Below are positions 63,028 through 64,000 of a stretch of 64,000 bases of DNA, one piece after another (positions within the stretch are counted from its first letter, which is position 1; each line of letters opens with the position of its first letter). The stretch comes from Bacillus sp. (in: firmicutes). Lineage in GTDB: Bacteria; Bacillota; Bacilli; Bacillales; Bacillaceae. Location: contig JAPSLL010000014.1 in the NCBI GenBank assembly GCA_031180805.1, positions 1 to 64,000 of the forward strand, given 5' to 3'. Under the pieces are notes generated by a model. It saw nothing but the letters and a program-made list of their open reading frames with translations. It was not told the DNA's origin and searched no databases. The position numbers were made by a program, and so were the translations under genes.

Positions 63028-63690
63028 TTGAAAAAAGAATTTGCAGTAATTGGACTAGGTCGATTTGGAGGTAGTATTTGTCAGGCATTAAGCGATGAAG
63101 GTTTAGAAGTAATGGCAATAGATATAGATGAAGATAAGGTAAATGCTTATGCAAATATTGCTTCACATGCGGTTGTAGGAGATACAACAGATGAAACGGT
63201 ATTAAAAAGCCTTGGAATTAGAAATTTTGACCATGTCATTGTTGCTATAGGTGATAATATACAGGCAAGTATTCTTACGACAATTATTTTGAAGGAGCTA
63301 GGGGTAAAGGATATCACTGTTAAAGCTACTAATGATTATCATGAAAAGGTATTGTCGAAAATTGGGGCCGATCGAATTGTACATCCTGAAAGAGATATGG
63401 GGAAAAGAATTGCTCATAAAATTGTTTCTAATAATGTTCTTGATTATTTGGAGTTATCTGATGAGCATAGTATTGTCGAGATTAGTGCAAATGAAAAAAT
63501 CCACGGTCATTCCATTATTGAATTAGATGTTCGGGCAAGATATGGAGTAAATATTGTAGCGATTAAAAGAAACAAAGAGATTATTGTATCTCCTCAAGCA
63601 AATGAAAAAATCCAAAAGCACGATGTATTAATTGTAATAGGGGCAGATAGCGATATTAATCGTTTTGAAAAGCGTTTGCTCGGTGATTAA
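63028..63690 (+). CDS. ktrC: Potassium uptake regulatory subunit KtrC
   Basis: A 220-residue cytosolic RCK protein (B. subtilis KtrC: 221). The N-terminal RCK-N Rossmann motif is GLGRFGGS (about residues 8-15) with acidic DID at the second strand end; RCK-C, which in KtrC binds c-di-AMP, spans about 140-220. It gates the KtrD K+ channel, not in this window. The TTG 63028 follows TTTGGAGG; a TTG at 63013 lies upstream of that site. No c-di-AMP riboswitch is recognisable in the leader. Confidence 0.93.
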   Translation: MKKEFAVIGLGRFGGSICQALSDEGLEVMAIDIDEDKVNAYANIASHAVVGDTTDETVLKSLGIRNFDHVIVAIGDNIQASILTTIILKELGVKDITVKATNDYHEKVLSKIGADRIVHPERDMGKRIAHKIVSNNVLDYLELSDEHSIVEISANEKIHGHSIIELDVRARYGVNIVAIKRNKEIIVSPQANEKIQKHDVLIVIGADSDINRFEKRLLGD

Positions 63691-63727
63691 AATAAGGGTG
63701 TTGACAAAATTGTCAACACCCTTTATT
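63691..63727. terminator. Bidirectional terminator ktrC / rnjA
   Basis: AATAAGGGTGTTGACAA pairs with TTGTCAACACCCTTTATT around two bases. It lies between convergent ktrC and RNase J1 genes. Confidence 0.9.
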
Positions 63728-63744
63728 CAATACTTGAATATTTA

Positions 63745-64000
63745 TTACACTTCCATAATAATTGGAAGAATCATTGGACGACGTTTCGTTTTCTCGTATA
63801 GGAATGGAGCTAACGTGTCTGTAATTTCATTTTTAATTTCAGACCATTGACTCGTACGACGCTCCATAATTTTATTTAAATGTTTCGTTATAAGTGATTG
63901 GGCATCATTAATTAAATCTCCAGATTCGCGCATATACACAAAGCCTCGAGAAATAATATCAGGACCTGCAGCAATTTTGAAATCCTTCATATTGATGCTT
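63745..64000 (-). CDS. rnjA: Ribonuclease J1, C-terminal part
   Basis: The frame is open through the right window edge and ends at 63745, giving about 85 C-terminal residues. These contain KDFKIAAGPDIISRGFVYMRESGDLI and PFLYEKTKRRPMILPIIMEV, typical of the RNase J1 C-terminal domain. RNase J1 is the 5'-3' exo/endoribonuclease of Bacillus mRNA decay. The start and catalytic beta-lactamase domain lie outside the window. In B. subtilis rnjA follows in the ktrC region, in agreement. Confidence 0.93.
   Translation of the reverse strand, partial: SINMKDFKIAAGPDIISRGFVYMRESGDLINDAQSLITKHLNKIMERRTSQWSEIKNEITDTLAPFLYEKTKRRPMILPIIMEV

Noticed and set aside
1-64000. CRISPR array, prophage, insertion sequence or secondary-metabolite cluster
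   Set aside because: No regularly spaced repeats, transposase, integrase or phage structural genes were seen; all genes fit ordinary Bacillus families.

Overview
The window is chromosomal DNA of a low-GC, endospore-forming Gram-positive, most likely a member of the Bacillaceae. It carries spore photoproduct lyase genes (splAB) and the phosphosulfolactate genes linked to spore sulfolactate. It also has many TTG/GTG starts behind strong AGGAGG-type ribosome binding sites. From about 35.3 kb to the right end the gene order follows the B. subtilis arrangement yknUVWXYZ-fru-sipT, ykpA, ampS-ykpC-mreBH, ktrC-rnjA. No rRNA, tRNA, CRISPR, phage or intact transposon is visible.

Region by region. 0-9.4 kb: an OsmC-like gene end, a MarR-controlled DHA2 efflux pump, a nitroreductase, an AhpD-like protein, splA-splB, a manganese catalase, a TetR-controlled membrane protein, and a Cys/Met-metabolism PLP enzyme. 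9.7-12.3 kb: a three-gene operon comB-comA-VOC (sulfolactate synthesis plus an unassigned glyoxalase-fold protein) and a flavin reductase. 12.7-18.1 kb: a complete mannitol operon mtlA-mtlR-mtlD in which the transporter is a single IICBA chain. 18.1-19.2 kb: a small membrane gene flanked by decayed intergenic repeats. 19.3-35.0 kb: a rhamnogalacturonan-I/pectin utilisation locus with a GDSL acetylesterase, YesX-like PL11 lyase, PL22 oligogalacturonate lyase, YetA-like exo-rhamnogalacturonan lyase, LplABC-type ABC importer, a membrane-bound AraC regulator, YesU, a CE4-like deacetylase and YesL. None of these enzymes has a signal peptide, so oligosaccharides are probably imported first and degraded in the cytosol.

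35.3-46.9 kb: heterodimeric ABC exporter YknUV, the SigW-type stress operon yknWXYZ behind a textbook SigW promoter, fructose genes fruK-fruA without the expected fruR, and signal peptidase sipT. 47-53.7 kb: a DUF4349 lipoprotein, DinB and aminoglycoside-kinase-like genes, a CPBP protease, the ABC-F protein YkpA and an OmpA-domain lipoprotein. 53.8-64 kb: a COG0523 metallochaperone, AmpS, an acyl-CoA dehydrogenase, the 45-residue YkpC, MreBH, RecQ, an AbrB-type membrane protein, KtrC, and the C-terminal end of RNase J1.

The most interesting non-coding structure is a set of paired T-rich/A-tract boxes (T-G/T-C followed by six A) 19-20 bp apart upstream of several transcription units in the pectin locus. 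They are candidate binding sites of the AraC regulator. Other notable signals are a TetR promoter with its predicted start point at the ATG, paired TetR operators, and a repeated hairpin-terminator family, one enlarged copy of which lies where fruR would be expected.
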